Notes: a model not told the origin generated them from the sequence alone. Shown: positions 1-10,101, counted from the stretch's first letter. The stretch: DNA of 53,009 nucleotides from Proteiniphilum sp. UBA4977 (GCA_002398565.1 DGZP01000074.1:1-53009), one strand, 5' to 3'. Made by a program: numbers and translations.

Positions 1-77
1 ACAACTAATAATACTGCCACTCAGAACAAAAAATCACCAGGTATCAATTTGTTCTGAGTGGCAGTATTATTAGTTGT
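1..77. repeat. Perfect 30-bp inverted repeat at the window edge (probable fold-back artefact)
   Basis: Positions 1-30 are the exact reverse complement of 48-77, separated by 17 bases (31-47). The repeat sits at the extreme end of the sequence and inside the reading frame of a susC-type gene. It is therefore more likely an assembly or library fold-back than biology. The first 30 or so bases should not be trusted, and the stop codon they give the susC frame is probably false. Confidence 0.85.
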
Positions 78-2639
78 TGGTCCATTAAAAATGTCATCTA
101 GAGAATCATAATATCCCGCCACAATCAACGGTCTATTCACATCTATTGGCTTGCCTGCATTTTTAAGATAATCATCCATTTTGTACGGATCATCCCTGTA
201 TACAACTCTATTTTCGCTGAAAGTATAATTGGCTTTAATCCAATAATCTAAAGTTCTGTTGATTCGATCTCTCCATGTCGTTTCAATTTCGTAACCATGA
301 TTCTTGGTTCCACCTATATTCCCCGTCGGCTCTGCAATACCTACCCAGCCTGGAGTAGCAACCGGCATTAAAATTCCTTCCCGTTTTTCCTTAAATAAAT
401 CCAGGGTGACATCCAATTTATTAATAATGCCGATATCAAATCCGAGGTTTTGCTTTTTTGCTTTTTCCCATGTCGCATTCTCGTTGGCTGAAACCCCTTC
501 TCTGTATAAAGGGCTATAAGTATATCTTGAATAATCTCCAAATGAAACTCCACCTCCTATGTTACTGTAAACCTGAATATATGCATACTCTGGTGCCGAC
601 TGATCGTACCCTATTTCACCGGAAGAGTAACGAACTTTCAGATTTGACAAGATTTCTGTTCCGATCAGATCTTTCACGAAAGGTTCTTCTGATACTCTCC
701 AACCTAAAGCATAAGATGGAAAGAATCCAAATCGCTTACCTCTGGCAAATTTTTGAGAACCGGTATAAGCACCATTTATTTCTGCAAGATATCTTTCTCT
801 CCAGTTATAGGTAAGACGGCTGACCCATGCTTCGTTTCTCAATGGAAAGCGAATCCCTGTTGAACTATTATTTTTCAATCCTGAATATTCGTAACGGTTC
901 ATCACAGCCATTGCGGTAATATTGTGCCCATTTATATTTTTTGCGTAATCAAGGCCTATTTCGTAGTACAGATTTTTCTGAAAACCTCCGTTCATCACAT
1001 CGTCATAGCGGGCAGATGGATTATCTCCCTGAAAAATTTCAGGCCATCTTTTGTTTGTTATCATCGCATAACCACCTTCAGGCAAAGGATTTGAATAATC
1101 ATAGGTACGATGATAACCGATAATATTTTTGGCGTCATAATCGTTACTTCCTGTCGCATATCTTGAAATCTCAGACAAAGTCCCTGATTCAGTATTATAT
1201 GACAATTTCACGTGTGACTTCAGACCTTTTATCAGAAAATCGAGTTCCTGTTTCAAGATCACATCTATAAAGTTTTGATTCGTTTTAAATAATCTTTGCC
1301 CTAAATCAAAATTTGCAATAAGATTACCCTCACCAACATAATTAAGTCCAAATGTGCCGTCTTCGTATTTAATCGGAAAAATATTTCGCGGACTTAAATA
1401 AATTGAATTAAAAAAGCCTCTTTCGCCTGTACTTAAATTTTCCTGTGGATTTGCATGATACCCCATTTGACTACGATATCCATAGTGTCCCGAAAGGTTA
1501 ATTGTCAATTCTGTGGTTTTACTTAAGTTAAAATCAAAATTTGTTCTCCAGTTATATCTCTTATAACCAAACGAAGGATCATATAAATCATTTTTTTTCG
1601 TTTTAAAAATATCACCGTCATCCAGATAACCCAGCGATGTAAAATATTTAACAAAATTAGTTCCGCCACGTAGACTTATATTATATTTTTGTGATGTGCC
1701 ATTTTTAACGATTTCATTCCACCAATCTATTTGGGGAAAATATACATTATAAGGTCCATAATTTCCACTCGATAAAGCATTGCTCCATGCATCTATAGTA
1801 GATTGCGGAATTAACTTATCCCACTGCTTATCATTTGTGACAGCTTCATTCCATTTATTCATAGAAGTAACATAATCGGCAAACTCCGGTTTGGTAGTGG
1901 GCTGTTTCATCCCGAAATTTGCTTCAAAAGTTATTTCAGGAGCTTTCAGTGACCCACGCTTGGTCGTAACAAGAATGACACCATTTGCTCCTTTCACTCC
2001 GTAAACAGCAGTTGCTGATGCGTCTTTTAATACTGAGATTGTTTCAATTTCATTTGGATCCACGTCATTGAAATCACGTTCAACCCCATCAACGAGAGTA
2101 AGAATGGAAGATGAGCGCCAACTTGCTTTACCCCTGATAAAGACATCCGTATTAAAAGCGTCACCGGGCTTTGAAGAAGTATTAATAACTGTTACACCCG
2201 GCATGATTCCCTGCATTTGTTCTGAAAGATTTGTCACACCGGAAATTTCTTTCAGATCGTCCCCTTTTACTTGTGAGATTGATGCTACGGATGACAATTT
2301 CTTTTGTTGGCCATAACCTACAACAATAATTTCATCAATACTCAGACTTTCCGTTCTCATGATCACATTGATGACTCTCTGGTTTTCAATCGCTCTTTCT
2401 TCTGTTCCCATCCCTATAAAAGAGAAGACCAAAATTTGCGATGATTCAGGGATATTGACAGTGTAATTTCCATCAACATCGGTACTCGTACCAGTCTGTG
2501 TCCCTTTTACAACGACGGTAACTCCGGGTATTCCTAGACCTTCTTCATCCGTTACCTTGCCTTTAATAGAATACCTCTGTGAAAATGCTACACTGTGAAC
2601 GCACAATGAAGCAAGTAAGATAAAAAGTAATTTATTCAT
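21..2639 (-). CDS. SusC/RagA-family TonB-linked outer membrane receptor, 3'-truncated
   Basis: Outer membrane beta-barrel that imports oligosaccharides, normally with a SusD lipoprotein lid and powered by TonB. Residues 1-21 are a signal peptide ending AFSQ. Residues 25-100 are a carboxypeptidase-regulatory-like domain (ISGKVTDEEG-like start). A plug domain follows, with KDASATAVYGVKGANGV near residues 200-220, then barrel strands. Family members have about 1000 residues; this frame stops at 872, just after LIPGDFLF, where SusC proteins usually continue with an (I/V)D-NGDG-type segment. The stop lies in the 1-77 fold-back, so the gene is really cut by the sequence end. It starts 18 bp after the GH92 gene and is surely cotranscribed with it. 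susD would be expected beyond the window. Confidence 0.93.
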   Translation of the reverse strand: MNKLLFILLASLCVHSVAFSQRYSIKGKVTDEEGLGIPGVTVVVKGTQTGTSTDVDGNYTVNIPESSQILVFSFIGMGTEERAIENQRVINVIMRTESLSIDEIIVVGYGQQKKLSSVASISQVKGDDLKEISGVTNLSEQMQGIMPGVTVINTSSKPGDAFNTDVFIRGKASWRSSSILTLVDGVERDFNDVDPNEIETISVLKDASATAVYGVKGANGVILVTTKRGSLKAPEITFEANFGMKQPTTKPEFADYVTSMNKWNEAVTNDKQWDKLIPQSTIDAWSNALSSGNYGPYNVYFPQIDWWNEIVKNGTSQKYNISLRGGTNFVKYFTSLGYLDDGDIFKTKKNDLYDPSFGYKRYNWRTNFDFNLSKTTELTINLSGHYGYRSQMGYHANPQENLSTGERGFFNSIYLSPRNIFPIKYEDGTFGLNYVGEGNLIANFDLGQRLFKTNQNFIDVILKQELDFLIKGLKSHVKLSYNTESGTLSEISRYATGSNDYDAKNIIGYHRTYDYSNPLPEGGYAMITNKRWPEIFQGDNPSARYDDVMNGGFQKNLYYEIGLDYAKNINGHNITAMAVMNRYEYSGLKNNSSTGIRFPLRNEAWVSRLTYNWRERYLAEINGAYTGSQKFARGKRFGFFPSYALGWRVSEEPFVKDLIGTEILSNLKVRYSSGEIGYDQSAPEYAYIQVYSNIGGGVSFGDYSRYTYSPLYREGVSANENATWEKAKKQNLGFDIGIINKLDVTLDLFKEKREGILMPVATPGWVGIAEPTGNIGGTKNHGYEIETTWRDRINRTLDYWIKANYTFSENRVVYRDDPYKMDDYLKNAGKPIDVNRPLIVAGYYDSLDDIFNGPTTNNTATQNKLIPGDFLF

Positions 2640-2657
2640 TATACACTTGAATTTTAG

Positions 2658-4937
2658 TTACCCATTTTGTTTTATAGTATTAAATAACTTATTTGGTTTG
2701 TTTCCCATTACTATTTCAATATCAGGCCCGGACATTAATAATACATGTGATATAAAAGGATTATTATTTTCAATACCGTTCACTTTCACGCTTTGTATAT
2801 ATTTATTTTCTGGCGAATTATTTTTTATAACAATATGTATTTGCTTCTTATCTTCCAAAGCAATTTTTACTTCATCGAATAGTGGACGTCCCCATGAATA
2901 TTCGCAACTGATGGGTGACACCGGATAAAAACCCATTGAATTCAATATGTACCATGCAGACATTTGTCCGCAATCTTCATTACCAGACAATCCGTCAGGA
3001 GCATCAAAGTAAAGTGTAGTGAGAATGCGATCCACCAATTCTTGTGTTTTATAAGACTTTCCAATATAGTTATACAAATGAGGAATATGGTGACTGGGCT
3101 CATTACCATGTGCATACTGGCCAATAAGACCAGATATATCCCCAGATACCCTCTCTCCAACGATCTCGGAGGTCATGCTAAACAAGGAATCCAATTTTAC
3201 TGAAAAAGAATCAATTCCACCTTGCATCGAAACAAGATCGGGGACATTATGGGGAACATACCATGACCATTGCCATGCGTTTCCTTCACAATAGTCATCT
3301 TTACGATGATTGGAGGCTTGTGGATTGAACGGCTCACGCCAGGTCTCATCACTCATTTTTCCTCTCATAAAACCTGTACTTGTATCGAAGTAATTTTTAT
3401 AATTCCGGGATTTTTTAACAAATAATTCATATACTTCCATCTTGCCTAATGATTTGGCAAACTGTGCTATACACCAATCGTTGTATGCGTATTCCAATCC
3501 TTTTGCGACCGATTCTATATCTTTATCGGCGGGGATATACCCCAATGAATCTTTATATAATTTCGCAACTGGCATAAGCTTTTGCAAGATCATATTATCC
3601 TTGTCGTATGGGATCTTCACATAATTAAATTCTGATGAGTGGATACATGCTTCAAGTGCTTCCTCCGCATTAAAATTTCTTGCTCCTTTAAGATATGCTT
3701 CAGCAATAACAGACACGGCATGATATCCAATCATAGTTCCTGTATAATTAGAAGCCAAATCCCACATGGGAAGACATCCACCTTCTCGGTACTTTTGCAA
3801 AAGATTTGCAGCAAATTCATTGTTAAGCGTTGGATTAATTATGGTCAGTAATGGATTCAGTCCACGATATGTATCCCATAACGAATATATTGTATAGTAG
3901 TTGTCTCCACTACTTTGCATAATTTCACGATTTTGTCCCACGTAGCGACCATCGACATCCATATATATACTGGGACTAATCATTGCATGGTAAAGCCCGG
4001 AATAAAATATTTTCTTTTTTTCAATATCTTTTGTTTCTATTTTTATTTTTGACAATTGACTATTCCAAGTTGCTTTTGCATCTTTTCTAACTTTATCAAA
4101 GTCCCAATGAGGAATTTCTGCTTCCAGATTATGTTTTGCACCTTGGTAATCGACTGATGATAGGGCCACCTTTGCTAAAACCTGTTCTTTTTCTTTGGTA
4201 TCAAACCTTAATAGAGCTTTTATATCACTCCCCTCTACCTTTATTCCATCTGTCGGTTCATTATTAATAAATAATTTAGCATTAAATGGTTTTGAAAATC
4301 TAGCATGAAAGTAGACCGGATGATCTTTTGCCCATCCTTTAGTCTTTTTAAACCCTCTTAATTCGAATTCATTCAGCACTTCTATTACAAGTTGCGTATT
4401 TTGATGATTTTGCAGACTATGTGTCAAGTCTACCAAAATAGACGCATCGTCAGAAGCTGGAAATGTATAACGATGAAATCCTGCGCGTGTTGTTGCTGAC
4501 AACTCCACCTTTATAGCATAATCGTCCAATATAACAGAGTAATAACCTGGAGATGCACTTTCATTATCATGTGAAAATGAAGAACGATATCCCGAACGAG
4601 GAATATTTTCTTCACCTCTGTCAATCAGATCAGAATCTACCATCGGCATAAATAAAATATCCCCATAATCTCCTATACCAGTGCCACTCAGGTGTGTATG
4701 GCTAAATCCAATTATTGTACTGTCCGAATAATGATATCCTGCACAAGCGTCCCACCCTTTAATACGAGTGTCAGGACTCAATTGTACCATCCCATTTGGA
4801 ACCACTGCTCCCGGAAAAGTATGTCCGTGTCCACCCGTTCCTATAAAAGGATTTACAAACTGTGTCAAATCTGGATTTCTGTCTGCACTACATGCTACCA
4901 ATATGACTAAAAAAATCATAAGAACATTATTCTTCAT
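2658..4937 (-). CDS. Glycoside hydrolase family 92 alpha-mannosidase, lipoprotein
   Basis: GH92 enzymes are calcium-dependent exo-alpha-mannosidases, mostly alpha-1,2, that trim N-glycans and mannans. The N-terminus MKNNVLMIFLVILVAC is a lipoprotein signal with the lipidated Cys at about 16, so it is likely anchored at the outer membrane. The family signature NPFIGTGGHGHTFPGA follows at about residue 29. The C-terminal motifs GNEPSHHIPHLYNY and GLSGNEDCGQMSAWYIL are intact, and 759 residues is normal length. It is the promoter-proximal gene of the pair with susC, so the locus probably takes up mannose-containing glycans (inference). This gene and susC are visibly more AT-rich than the right half of the window: 19 of 60 bases are G or C in 2701-2760, against 36 of 60 in 51601-51660. 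Confidence 0.95.
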   Translation of the reverse strand: MKNNVLMIFLVILVACSADRNPDLTQFVNPFIGTGGHGHTFPGAVVPNGMVQLSPDTRIKGWDACAGYHYSDSTIIGFSHTHLSGTGIGDYGDILFMPMVDSDLIDRGEENIPRSGYRSSFSHDNESASPGYYSVILDDYAIKVELSATTRAGFHRYTFPASDDASILVDLTHSLQNHQNTQLVIEVLNEFELRGFKKTKGWAKDHPVYFHARFSKPFNAKLFINNEPTDGIKVEGSDIKALLRFDTKEKEQVLAKVALSSVDYQGAKHNLEAEIPHWDFDKVRKDAKATWNSQLSKIKIETKDIEKKKIFYSGLYHAMISPSIYMDVDGRYVGQNREIMQSSGDNYYTIYSLWDTYRGLNPLLTIINPTLNNEFAANLLQKYREGGCLPMWDLASNYTGTMIGYHAVSVIAEAYLKGARNFNAEEALEACIHSSEFNYVKIPYDKDNMILQKLMPVAKLYKDSLGYIPADKDIESVAKGLEYAYNDWCIAQFAKSLGKMEVYELFVKKSRNYKNYFDTSTGFMRGKMSDETWREPFNPQASNHRKDDYCEGNAWQWSWYVPHNVPDLVSMQGGIDSFSVKLDSLFSMTSEIVGERVSGDISGLIGQYAHGNEPSHHIPHLYNYIGKSYKTQELVDRILTTLYFDAPDGLSGNEDCGQMSAWYILNSMGFYPVSPISCEYSWGRPLFDEVKIALEDKKQIHIVIKNNSPENKYIQSVKVNGIENNNPFISHVLLMSGPDIEIVMGNKPNKLFNTIKQNG

Positions 4938-5301
4938 AAATACAATTTAAGTTGTTTTTTATATTATTGGCAATATAGGGCTCCTTAATTAATATTAGAT
5001 TAATAAAGCGATTAATAAATAAAATATTCACATTTTATTCTCTATAATTGCAAAAATTGTAATTGAAAATTGTAAATATTGTCAAGACAAAAATGATTTA
5101 AAGCATGATTACAGAGATGACACAAGTCATATCAAGCAGGAATACAGGAAAATCAAAGCTGGATAGGAGATAATGATAAGGAAAAAACCTTTTTGAAGTA
5201 TATTTTTCGCAATTTAGGCATTCCTTTTTTAAATTTTCACTAACTTGCATATTAATAAAAGAAATAAAATAAACACCAATTAAATAAATGTTATAATATC
5301 T
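4938..5301. other. Divergent intergenic region, 364 bp
   Basis: AT-rich spacer between the GH92-susC operon (minus) and the Gfo/Idh/MocA gene (plus), so it must hold both promoters. No clean TAnnTTTG element was found on either strand. Short AATTGTAA-like repeats occur at 5046-5080 and a weak ATGAC-acaa-GTCAT dyad lies at 5117-5130. Neither is convincing as an operator. Confidence 0.5.
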
Positions 5302-6555
5302 ATGACCTCTAGAAGAAATTTTTTAAAAACAATGGGTGGTGTAACCTTGCTCACCATCGTTCCCCGAAACGTGCTGGGGAAAGGCATGGTCGCTCCGAGC
5401 GATGAGCTAACCAAGGGAATCATCGGTGTGGGTGGAATGGGCCGTAGCCATATCCCATACGATAATACCCGTGTAGTGGCTATGTGCGACGTGGACAAAA
5501 AGCACCTCACGGAAGCTGCCGCAAGAGTAAAAGAGAAAATAAACCTGTACCATGATTTTCGTGATTTAATCCTGGACAAGAACGTGGATATCGTGCACAT
5601 TGCCACCCCACCGCATTGGCATGGAATCATGTCGGTGGAGTCAGCCAAGGCAGGAAAAGACATCTTCTGTGAAAAGCCGATGACACGCACCATTGGTGAA
5701 GGAAAAAGGGTACGGGAAGCGATTGCACAGCACGGGAATATCTTTCGCCTGAACACATGGTTCCGCTTTAAAGATCCTTTTTACGGATTAGGCACACCGG
5801 TTAAACCCTTGAAAAAACTGATCGACAGCGGTATGCTGGGATGGCCCCTGAAGGTGACCATCAGCAAACATACCGGGTTCGACTGGAAATTTTATTGGGT
5901 AGGAAAAACACACCTGGAGCCGCAACCCATTCCCGAAGAACTGGATTATGACATGTGGCTGGGACCGGCACCATACAAGCCATACAACACACACCGCGTA
6001 CATCAGACCTTCCGCGGATACTGGGATTACGACGGCGGTGGCCTGGGTGATATGGGACAGCATTACATTGATCCGGTGCAATATATGCTGGGTAAGGATG
6101 ATACCAGCCCCGTGAAGGTAGAGGTCGATGCACCCCAACAACACCCCGATGCGGTAGGGACATGGCGATCAATCACCTACACATACGACGACGGATGTCA
6201 GATCATTCTCTGGGGCGGAGATTACGGAGAGCCCGACACTCCCTACATATCAGGGCCAAACGGCAATGTATACAAGAATTTTATATGCGACATTCCCGAC
6301 TGGGAAAAGAAACTGGCCGATTTTCCCGAGCCGGAGGCACAAAATACCAATTTCATTGAATGTATACACAACAGACAGAAATATGCACTAAACGAAATAA
6401 ACGGACACCGGTCATGTACCATCGTAAATATGGGTGCCGTGGCACTCCAGCTGAACAGAACGCTGGAATTTGATCCCGTGAAGGAGATGTTTGTCAACGA
6501 CGAAGAAGCAAACCGGCTGGTAAATCAACCCACCCGTACACCGTGGACCATTTAA
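5302..6555 (+). CDS. Gfo/Idh/MocA-family NAD(P)-dependent oxidoreductase, exported type
   Basis: Sugar or cyclitol dehydrogenase of the glucose-fructose oxidoreductase family. The N-terminus MTSRRNFLKTMGGVTLL is Tat-like with its RR pair, so export with bound cofactor is likely. The Rossmann motif GVGGMGRSH lies near residues 42-50, the family's EKP motif appears as CEKPMTR near 133, and GGGLGDMGQHYIDP near 245 carries the putative catalytic His. The length, 417 residues, fits the Bacteroidetes secreted subgroup. The next gene, a DUF1080 protein 109 bp downstream on the same strand, suggests the two work together. Family knowledge: such pairs oxidise a sugar at C3 and then cleave the 3-keto-glycoside. 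The substrate cannot be told from sequence. Confidence 0.9.
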   Translation: MTSRRNFLKTMGGVTLLTIVPRNVLGKGMVAPSDELTKGIIGVGGMGRSHIPYDNTRVVAMCDVDKKHLTEAAARVKEKINLYHDFRDLILDKNVDIVHIATPPHWHGIMSVESAKAGKDIFCEKPMTRTIGEGKRVREAIAQHGNIFRLNTWFRFKDPFYGLGTPVKPLKKLIDSGMLGWPLKVTISKHTGFDWKFYWVGKTHLEPQPIPEELDYDMWLGPAPYKPYNTHRVHQTFRGYWDYDGGGLGDMGQHYIDPVQYMLGKDDTSPVKVEVDAPQQHPDAVGTWRSITYTYDDGCQIILWGGDYGEPDTPYISGPNGNVYKNFICDIPDWEKKLADFPEPEAQNTNFIECIHNRQKYALNEINGHRSCTIVNMGAVALQLNRTLEFDPVKEMFVNDEEANRLVNQPTRTPWTI

Positions 6556-6664
6556 TTTCATGATAATAAATAACCGTATGAAACAAGCACAAACATGTTT
6601 AACATACAAGAACATGATTATTTGCGAATTCCATACACTATAATGAAAAAGTATAAATAATCAT

Positions 6665-9600
6665 ATGAAACATATACAACTTTTTTTCATCTGTCTCGGT
6701 CTGCTGCTTGCAGGCGAATCACAGGCTCAAATGCCGGCCGGAAGGACCAAAGCCACCATCGTGGCCGATGCACTGGCACAATTGCCGGCCGAAACACCCC
6801 AAAAATACGATCAAACCATCGCCGATCTGGTATCTACAGGCGAAGAGGGTTTACTCGATTTAATTGGCAGGATGAATCCTCCGGGGAAAAAAAGTAACGA
6901 AGCAACGGAATATGCCATCAGCGGGTGGACACATTTCGTGGCAAACGACAACGCCAGGCGCAACGTGGCTGCAAATGCCTTTGAGAAAGCACTGCAAAAG
7001 CCGCTCAACAAAGAGGTGAAAGCATTTGTGATCCGTCAGCTCAGAACCATCGCCACGGACGACAACGTGGATGTTTTGTCAAACCTTCTTACCGATGAAC
7101 AACTCTCCGGTCCAGCTTCAATGGCTCTGGCAAGTATCGGAACAAAAAAAGCAAACGCAGCTTTACTGGACGGAATAAAAAATACGGATTCCGACCCTAT
7201 CCTGTTGAATCTGGTAAACGCCATCGGCCAGGCAGGCTACTCCGCAGCAGAGCCCGAATTACTGAATCTATTCGATAAAAGCAACTCGGAGAAATCGCAA
7301 AAAGTATTGCTGACCACACTCGCCCAAATCGGCACAAAAGAGTCGCTCAATCTGTTACGGGATGCAGCTGAGCAGATAAATTACGCGTATGACAAGAAAA
7401 ATGCAACTGCAGCTTATCTTACTTTGCTTGCACGGTTGAATGCAACTGACCCGAAGTTGGTGAATAAAGAGGCAGGAAAAATATTATCCTTTGCGGCGAA
7501 ACAGAATCAGCAGTCCCTGAAGATTGCTGTCACGAGCATACTTCTGGCGCAACCGGCCACAAAAAAGGAAACTGTGCTGAAAGATGCGCTAAAAAATGGA
7601 GACAATGTCTATCTCTCTGGGATACTAAATGTTTATCCTTTCGAAAAAGATAAAAAATCGGTCAGCCTGATTCAGAAAGAGCTGTCCGCAACCAAATCAC
7701 CACAGAAGCAAACTACACTGATTTACTGGCTGGCAAACCATGAGGTGGAGGGATCCGCATCACTCATTGCACGCCATATCAATGCACCGGAAGAGACAGT
7801 ACAGAGGGCGGCAGCACGCGCATTGGCAGCGATTGGTGGAAATGAGTCGCTTCTCGCCCTGGCAGGATTGCTGAAAAGTGAGAATGAACATACCGTCACA
7901 GTGGCAAAGGAGGCGTTATCCACATTCAAGGGAGATATCTCATACCCTCTCGCATCGGTATTTGGGGATTGTGGAGACTCGGGCAAAAAAGCCATCCTTG
8001 AACTCATTTCCCTGAGGAAAATGGAAAGTCAGTACAATCTTGTCTATAACCAGATGTCCGGTGACAATGCGGAGGTGAAATCTGCCGCGGCCACTACATT
8101 AAAAGATATCGTGACAAACAGAAACCTGCCGGATATATTCACCCTGCTGGAACAATCCGATCCCGCTTATGTGACGCCTCTTCAACAAGCCGTAAACGCA
8201 GCATTGAACTACCTTCCCACAGAAGAACAGCTCCAACTGTTGAGCGAAAGGATGAAAAACTCATCCCGTAAACATTTATACTATCCGGCACTGGCTAACA
8301 GCGGTTCACCAGTTGCTATGGATATCATTACAAAAGCATACGCTTCCGATTCAGGAGTGGAAAAAGACGCTGCCTTCAATGCACTTACCGGCTGGAAGTC
8401 ATTCCACGTGATTTATCCTCTTCTGGATATTGCCCGCAAGAGCAAAAAGAACCAGGAACTGGAGAAAGTGACTGAAGCGCTAATTTCAACCATTGGAAAA
8501 TCGGATCAGACAGGAACGATCAAGTATCTTTATCTGCGTGAAACAATGCAGTTTGCGCAGACCGACAAGCAGAAGAACGAGATACTGAAACTATTGGGAA
8601 ATACGGGTCAGTACCAGGCAATGCTTTTCGTGGCGCCCTTCATGGAGCAGCCATCATTAAAGGAGGCTGCGGCCTTGGCAGCCATGAATATCGCCATCAA
8701 CAACCCCGCATTTGCAGGTGCGGAAACTTCCGCCATCCTTAACAAGGTAAAGAAGACACTCAGCAACCCGGATGCCGATTACCAACGACAATCCATTACA
8801 CGATACCTGACAGAAAATCCAAACGGGGAAGGATACGTTTCCCTTTTCAATGGCCGGAATCTGGATGGCTGGAAAGGATTGGTGGAAAATCCTATCAAAC
8901 GTGCGAAAATGAGCCCGAAAGAACTGACTGCTGCACAAATAAAAGCTGACAGGGAAGCAAAGGAGAGCTGGATTGTGGAAAACGGGGAATTGTTGTTTAC
9001 CGGGAAGGGAAATAACCTTTGCACTGAAAAACAATATGGCGACTTCGAAATGCTGGTCGACTGGAAATTATATCCTGGAGTGGAACCTGATGCAGGGATT
9101 TATCTGCGCGGAACGCCCCAGGTACAAATATGGGATACTGCCCGTGTAAATGTAGGCGCCCAGGTTGGGTCGGGCGGGTTATACAATAACAAGCAAAATC
9201 CGAGCAAGCCACTGGTGGTAGCCGACCAGAAAGTGGGGGAATGGAACACCTTCCGCATCCGGATGGTGGGTGAAAGGGTATCGGTATGGTTGAACGGTGA
9301 ACTGGTCACCGACAACGTGATACTGGAAAACTATTGGGACAGAAGCCAACCCATCTTTCCAATGGAACAGATTGAACTGCAGTCTCACGGTAGCCGGGTG
9401 GCTTACCGCGATATTTACATCAGGGAGATTCCCCGTCCCGAGCCGTTTAAGCTGTCGGCGGAAGAGGAGAAAGCAGGTTTCCGTATCCTCTTCGATGGTA
9501 CCAACCTGGATAAGTGGAGTGGCAACAAGAAAGACTATGCGGTAGAAAGCGGGAACATTGTCTTGCATCCCAGCAAGGGCTCGGGTGGTAATCTTTATTC

Positions 9601-10048
9601 CAACGAGCAGTTCGATAATTTTGTTTTCCGTTTCGAGTTTATGCTCACACCGGGAGCCAATAACGGGCTTGGCATCCGTACGCCCATGGAAGGTGATGCC
9701 GCTTATAAGGGCATAGAACTCCAGATACTGGATAATGAAGCACCTGTCTACGAGAAATTACAGGTTTATCAATATCACGGATCGGTATATGGTGTGATTC
9801 CTGCCAAAAGAGGATTTCTCAAACCTGTGGGAGAATGGAATTACCAGGAAGTCATCGCCGATGGAGACAATATAAAAGTGATTCTTAATGGAACCACCAT
9901 CCTTGACGGAAATATTCGCGAGGCGTCCAAAAATGGAACAATGGATAAAAGGGAACATCCCGGACTCCTCAACAAGTCCGGACACATCGGGTTTCTCGGA
10001 CACGGATCAAAAGTCATATTCAGGAATATTCGAATTAAGGAGTTATAA
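6665..10048 (+). CDS. Large exported HEAT-repeat protein with two DUF1080 (3-keto-disaccharide hydrolase) domains
   Basis: Signal peptide 1-21 ends ESQAQ. Residues 25 to about 715 are alpha-helical HEAT/armadillo-like repeats, for example ETVQRAAARALAAIGG. Two DUF1080 concanavalin-like domains follow. The first starts at about 720 (YVSLFNGRNLDGWKG), the second at about 938 (FRILFDGTNLDKWSG) and runs to the C-terminus. DUF1080 domains have been shown to hydrolyse or eliminate 3-keto-glycosides, and the upstream Gfo/Idh/MocA dehydrogenase could make that substrate. Typical DUF1080 proteins have one domain in 200-300 residues, so 1127 residues with a long HEAT array is an elaborate form. The HEAT part may be a scaffold (inference). 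A hairpin terminator follows the gene. Confidence 0.88.
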   Translation: MKHIQLFFICLGLLLAGESQAQMPAGRTKATIVADALAQLPAETPQKYDQTIADLVSTGEEGLLDLIGRMNPPGKKSNEATEYAISGWTHFVANDNARRNVAANAFEKALQKPLNKEVKAFVIRQLRTIATDDNVDVLSNLLTDEQLSGPASMALASIGTKKANAALLDGIKNTDSDPILLNLVNAIGQAGYSAAEPELLNLFDKSNSEKSQKVLLTTLAQIGTKESLNLLRDAAEQINYAYDKKNATAAYLTLLARLNATDPKLVNKEAGKILSFAAKQNQQSLKIAVTSILLAQPATKKETVLKDALKNGDNVYLSGILNVYPFEKDKKSVSLIQKELSATKSPQKQTTLIYWLANHEVEGSASLIARHINAPEETVQRAAARALAAIGGNESLLALAGLLKSENEHTVTVAKEALSTFKGDISYPLASVFGDCGDSGKKAILELISLRKMESQYNLVYNQMSGDNAEVKSAAATTLKDIVTNRNLPDIFTLLEQSDPAYVTPLQQAVNAALNYLPTEEQLQLLSERMKNSSRKHLYYPALANSGSPVAMDIITKAYASDSGVEKDAAFNALTGWKSFHVIYPLLDIARKSKKNQELEKVTEALISTIGKSDQTGTIKYLYLRETMQFAQTDKQKNEILKLLGNTGQYQAMLFVAPFMEQPSLKEAAALAAMNIAINNPAFAGAETSAILNKVKKTLSNPDADYQRQSITRYLTENPNGEGYVSLFNGRNLDGWKGLVENPIKRAKMSPKELTAAQIKADREAKESWIVENGELLFTGKGNNLCTEKQYGDFEMLVDWKLYPGVEPDAGIYLRGTPQVQIWDTARVNVGAQVGSGGLYNNKQNPSKPLVVADQKVGEWNTFRIRMVGERVSVWLNGELVTDNVILENYWDRSQPIFPMEQIELQSHGSRVAYRDIYIREIPRPEPFKLSAEEEKAGFRILFDGTNLDKWSGNKKDYAVESGNIVLHPSKGSGGNLYSNEQFDNFVFRFEFMLTPGANNGLGIRTPMEGDAAYKGIELQILDNEAPVYEKLQVYQYHGSVYGVIPAKRGFLKPVGEWNYQEVIADGDNIKVILNGTTILDGNIREASKNGTMDKREHPGLLNKSGHIGFLGHGSKVIFRNIRIKEL

Positions 10049-10072
10049 AATCGGAAAGTTTTATCATGCGAG

Positions 10073-10101
10073 GGAAGGTTGATCCTTCCGGCGTCTTTTT
10101 T
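10073..10101 (+). terminator. Rho-independent terminator after the DUF1080 gene
   Basis: GGAAGG (10073-10078) pairs with CCTTCC (10084-10089) across a 5-base loop. A T run at 10096-10101 follows after a short gap. It lies 25 bp after the upstream stop and overlaps the 3' end of the convergent crcB gene. Confidence 0.65.
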
